From: Bacteroides eggerthii
GTDB lineage: Bacteria; Bacteroidota; Bacteroidia; Bacteroidales; Bacteroidaceae
Assembly (NCBI RefSeq): GCF_025146565.1
Contig: NZ_CP102258.1
Span: 2,264,001-2,328,000 of the forward strand
DNA length: 64,000 nt
Reading direction: 5' to 3'
Positions 61,541 to 64,000 of this stretch are shown here, in pieces. The notes beneath the pieces were generated by a model. That model did no database searches. It had not been told where the DNA came from and saw nothing but the letters and a program-made list of their open reading frames with translations. The first letter of the stretch is position 1, and each line of letters begins with the position of its first letter. The position numbers and the translations under genes were made by a program.

Positions 61541-62602
61541 ATGAAACGGACAATCTTTTTTACAGCAGCTTTCCTCTCTCTCTTAGGCCTGATGGAGAGT
61601 CGTGCACAAAACATGCAAAATAACAGGAATATGGAAAAGTTGAAACTTACGGAAGAATGGGATAAGACATTTCCGAAGAGCGACAAAGTGGACCATAGTA
61701 AAGTGACCTTTGTCAATCGTTTCGGCATCACGCTCGCTGCAGACCTGTATGTACCGAAAATCGCTGTTGCCGATAAGTTCCCGGCCATTGCAGTCAGCGG
61801 TCCGTTTGGTGCGGTGAAAGAACAATCGTCAGGACTGTATGCACAGACACTTGCCGAACGGGGTTTCCTGACCATTGCTTTCGACCCGTCGTTTACGGGT
61901 GAGAGTAGCGGACAACCTCGCAGTGTGGCTTCACCCGATATCAATACGGAGGACTTTTCGGCAGCAGTGGATTACCTTGCCACACGTCCCGATGTGGATG
62001 CGGAGCGTATCGGCATACTCGGCATTTGCGGTTGGGGAGGCTTTGCTATCAATGCAGCGGCCAATGACACGCGTATCAAGGCTACGGTGGCTTCTACCAT
62101 GTACGATATCAGCCGCGCCAATGCCAACGGTTATTTCGATGCAGCGGACAATGCAGATGCACGCTACCGGATGCGTCGGGAGCTCAATGCGCAACGCACA
62201 AAAGATTATCGTACGGGTACTTACCCCTGCACGACAATGAATCCTGAACCGGCCGAAGATGCACCGCAGTTCATGAAAGATTATTACGATTATTACAAAA
62301 CGAAACGAGGCTATCATTCCCGTTCCATTAACTCCGGTTTGGGGTGGAACCAGACTTCGGCACTTGCTTTCATCAATGCGCCAATCCTTGCTTATAGTGA
62401 TGAAATTCGTAGCGCCGTATTGCTTATCCATGGAGAGAAAGCTCATTCCCGGTATTTCAGCGAAGATGCTTTCAAGAAATTGAAGGGGGATAACAAGGAG
62501 CTGATGATTATTCCCGATGCTGTGCATACGGATTTGTATGACCGTATGGACATTATTCCTTTCGATAAGATAGAGCTTTTTTTCAAGGAGCACTTGAAAT
62601 GA
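61541..62602 (+). CDS. Exported alpha/beta hydrolase (dienelactone-hydrolase-like)
   Basis: The 353-residue protein has a signal peptide (TIFFTAAFLSLLGLMESRAQ). The fold starts with NRFGITLAADLYVPK. The nucleophile elbow is GICGWGGFAINAAA, with Cys163 at the position usually held by Ser. Acid and base are suggested by HGEKAHSRYFSED and His329 in DAVHTDLYDR. A Cys nucleophile is typical of dienelactone hydrolases. The first of three consecutive exported proteins. Substrate unknown. Confidence 0.85.
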   Translation: MKRTIFFTAAFLSLLGLMESRAQNMQNNRNMEKLKLTEEWDKTFPKSDKVDHSKVTFVNRFGITLAADLYVPKIAVADKFPAIAVSGPFGAVKEQSSGLYAQTLAERGFLTIAFDPSFTGESSGQPRSVASPDINTEDFSAAVDYLATRPDVDAERIGILGICGWGGFAINAAANDTRIKATVASTMYDISRANANGYFDAADNADARYRMRRELNAQRTKDYRTGTYPCTTMNPEPAEDAPQFMKDYYDYYKTKRGYHSRSINSGLGWNQTSALAFINAPILAYSDEIRSAVLLIHGEKAHSRYFSEDAFKKLKGDNKELMIIPDAVHTDLYDRMDIIPFDKIELFFKEHLK

Positions 62603-62655
62603 GACAAAGGATGAGATCTGAATTGCAACAATGAATTATACATTAATAGAGAATT

Positions 62656-63471
62656 ATGAACCGAATCATTTTAATTTCAGTATTCACTTTTTTTACAGTC
62701 AATGTCATGGCACAGAAAAAGATTGTACAAACCGCAGGGCGCGACCAGTTGGGTGAGTTCGCCCCAAAATTTGCGGAACTCAACGATGATGTCCTTTTTG
62801 GTGAGGTGTGGAGCCGTACCGATAAACTCGGCTTGCGCGACCGCAGTCTGGTTACAATTACATCGCTCATCAGTCAGGGCATTACCGACAGCTCGCTGAC
62901 ATTTCATTTGCAGTCGGCAAAAAAGAACGGTATCACCCGTACGGAGATTGCGGAGATTATCACGCATATCGGGTTTTATGCAGGTTGGCCAAAGGCATGG
63001 GCGGCTTTTCGTCTTGCCAAGGATGTGTGGGCGGAAGATGCAAACGGAGAGGATGCTAAGGCAGCATTCCAGCGTGAGATGATTTTCCCGATAGGTGAAC
63101 CGAATACGGCATACGCGCAGTATTTCATTGGCAACAGTTATCTTGCACCCGTTTCGAGAGAGCAGGTAAACATTTCCAATGTCACATTCGAGCCGCGTTG
63201 CCGCAACAACTGGCACATACACAGAGCTACAAAAGGCGGCGGCCAGATGCTTATCGGTGTAGCCGGACGAGGCTGGTATCAGGAAGAGGGTAAACCGGCG
63301 GTGGAGATTCTTCCCGGTACGGTTGTCCATATTCCCGCAGGTGTGAAGCATTGGCATGGTGCGGCATCCGACAGCTGGTTTGCACATCTTGCATTCGAGG
63401 TTTCCGGTGAGAACACCTCCAATGAGTGGCTGGAGCCGGTAACAGATGAACAATATGATAAACTAAAATAA
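62656..63471 (+). CDS. Exported carboxymuconolactone decarboxylase-like/cupin fusion
   Basis: The 271-residue protein has a signal peptide (MNRIILISVFTFFTVNVMAQ). Residues about 30-130 are a CMD/AhpD-like domain (LRDRSLVTITSLISQGITDS, then TEIAEIITHIGFYAGWPKAW), but the redox CxxC of AhpD is absent. Residues about 175-260 form a cupin (NNWHIHRATKGGGQMLIGVA; then VVHIPAGVKHWHGAA) with metal-binding histidines. Such fusions are often annotated near flavodoxin or oxidoreductase genes. A redox or tautomerase role is possible. Confidence 0.82.
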   Translation: MNRIILISVFTFFTVNVMAQKKIVQTAGRDQLGEFAPKFAELNDDVLFGEVWSRTDKLGLRDRSLVTITSLISQGITDSSLTFHLQSAKKNGITRTEIAEIITHIGFYAGWPKAWAAFRLAKDVWAEDANGEDAKAAFQREMIFPIGEPNTAYAQYFIGNSYLAPVSREQVNISNVTFEPRCRNNWHIHRATKGGGQMLIGVAGRGWYQEEGKPAVEILPGTVVHIPAGVKHWHGAASDSWFAHLAFEVSGENTSNEWLEPVTDEQYDKLK

Positions 63472-63476
63472 TTCCT

Positions 63477-64000
63477 ATGTATAAATTACTATTTGCACTG
63501 CTGATGACAGTCGGAATGACTACGGTAATGTGCGCACAGCAAAAACAGAAGATGAACAGTAAACATTCGAACAGCAAAATATTGGTCGCCTATTTCTCGG
63601 CAACCGGTACGACAGCCCGCGCAGCAGAAAAGTTGGGAGCAGCGGTGGGTGGAGACCTCTATCCGATAGCTCCTGCACAGCCTTATACAAGTGCAGATCT
63701 TGATTGGAACAATAAGCGGTCGCGTAGTTCGGTTGAAATGAACGATCCGAAGATGCGTCCGGCAATCAAAAGTAAAAAAGAAAATATCGGCACTTATGAT
63801 GTGGTTTTTATCGGTTATCCTATCTGGTGGGACCTTGCTCCGCGAATTATCAACACATTCATAGAAGGTCATAGCCTGAAAGGCAAGACGGTAGTCCCAT
63901 TTGCCACTTCGGGAGGCAGTTCGATTGGCAATAGCGCAACTGTATTGAAGAAAACCTACCCCGACTTGAACTGGAAGGAGGGACGTTTGCTCAATCGTAC
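63477..64000 (+). CDS. Exported flavodoxin (3' end outside the window)
   Basis: The frame from ATG 63477 is open to the window end (174 codons). An N-terminal hydrophobic segment (LLFALLMTVGMTTVMCAQ) looks like a signal peptide. The FMN-binding loop ILVAYFSATGTTARAA follows at about 37-52, with YDVVFIGYPIWWDLAPRIIN later, both classic for flavodoxin-like proteins. It lies 5 bases after the CMD-cupin gene. Flavodoxins are normally cytosolic; an exported one is notable. The C-terminus is not seen. Confidence 0.82.
   Translation, partial: MYKLLFALLMTVGMTTVMCAQQKQKMNSKHSNSKILVAYFSATGTTARAAEKLGAAVGGDLYPIAPAQPYTSADLDWNNKRSRSSVEMNDPKMRPAIKSKKENIGTYDVVFIGYPIWWDLAPRIINTFIEGHSLKGKTVVPFATSGGSSIGNSATVLKKTYPDLNWKEGRLLNR

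Overview
The window reads as a chromosome segment of a gut Bacteroides or close relative (Bacteroidales). The evidence is the recurring Bacteroides-type promoter box TAnnTTTG upstream of genes, the protein families (OmpA-type barrel with coiled coil, Bacteroides HU-related protein with a 33-residue companion peptide, NigD-like lipoprotein, PCMD protein, ECF sigma factors, two-gene AAA-like/nuclease families) and the gene orders. All assignments come from reading the sequence; no database search was run.

Region 1 (1-17171) is a visibly AT-rich surface-polysaccharide locus read entirely on the + strand. It opens inside a UDP/GDP-sugar hydrolysing 2-epimerase and continues with a CBS-nucleotidyltransferase, a CMP-nonulosonate synthetase, a GSA-type aminotransferase and an SDR, together a legionaminic-acid-like (nonulosonate) block. 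An unassigned protein with sialyltransferase-like HP and STS motifs follows. Then come glycosyltransferases, a Wzx flippase, a CDP-glucose-derived deoxysugar module (rfbF, rfbG, epimerase, reductase), a Wzy-like polymerase, and finally an epimerase/reductase paired with a WecA-type initiating sugar-phosphate transferase.

Region 2 (17172-26450) holds an OmpA-family protein, then three tandem, mosaic copies of an AAA-ATPase-like/PD-(D/E)XK nuclease-like gene, an HU-related protein with a microprotein, a small minus-strand envelope operon (YtxH, holin-like, small protein), and two lipoproteins. Region 3 (26641-34217) is a sulfate activation and transfer operon: cysQ, an SLC13 permease, cysC, cysD, cysN, a sulfotransferase resembling the Bacteroides cholesterol/steroid sulfotransferase, and a secreted PCMD protein. 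Region 4 (34291-41640) is housekeeping: guanine deaminase-like, ruvX, def, a TPR protein, thrS, infC, rpmI, rplT.

Downstream of rplT lies a probable 6S RNA (Bacteroidales-1 type), immediately followed by an insertion sequence. Region 5 (43681-55340) contains iorA-iorB-paaK (aromatic 2-oxoacid oxidation), mltG, a 22-bp tandem repeat array, an EamA permease, a NigD-like lipoprotein, an ECF sigma factor with a membrane-spanning barrel-tailed partner, and pflB-pflA behind a promoter containing a 24-bp perfect palindrome. Region 6 (55681-64000) begins with tRNA-Ser(UGA), followed by a truncated tyrosine integrase, an EmrB/EmrA/TolC efflux operon, a fragment of a superfamily-1 helicase, and a run of three exported proteins (alpha/beta hydrolase, CMD-cupin, flavodoxin; the last is cut by the window end). 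Gene remnants and the tRNA suggest a decayed genomic island.
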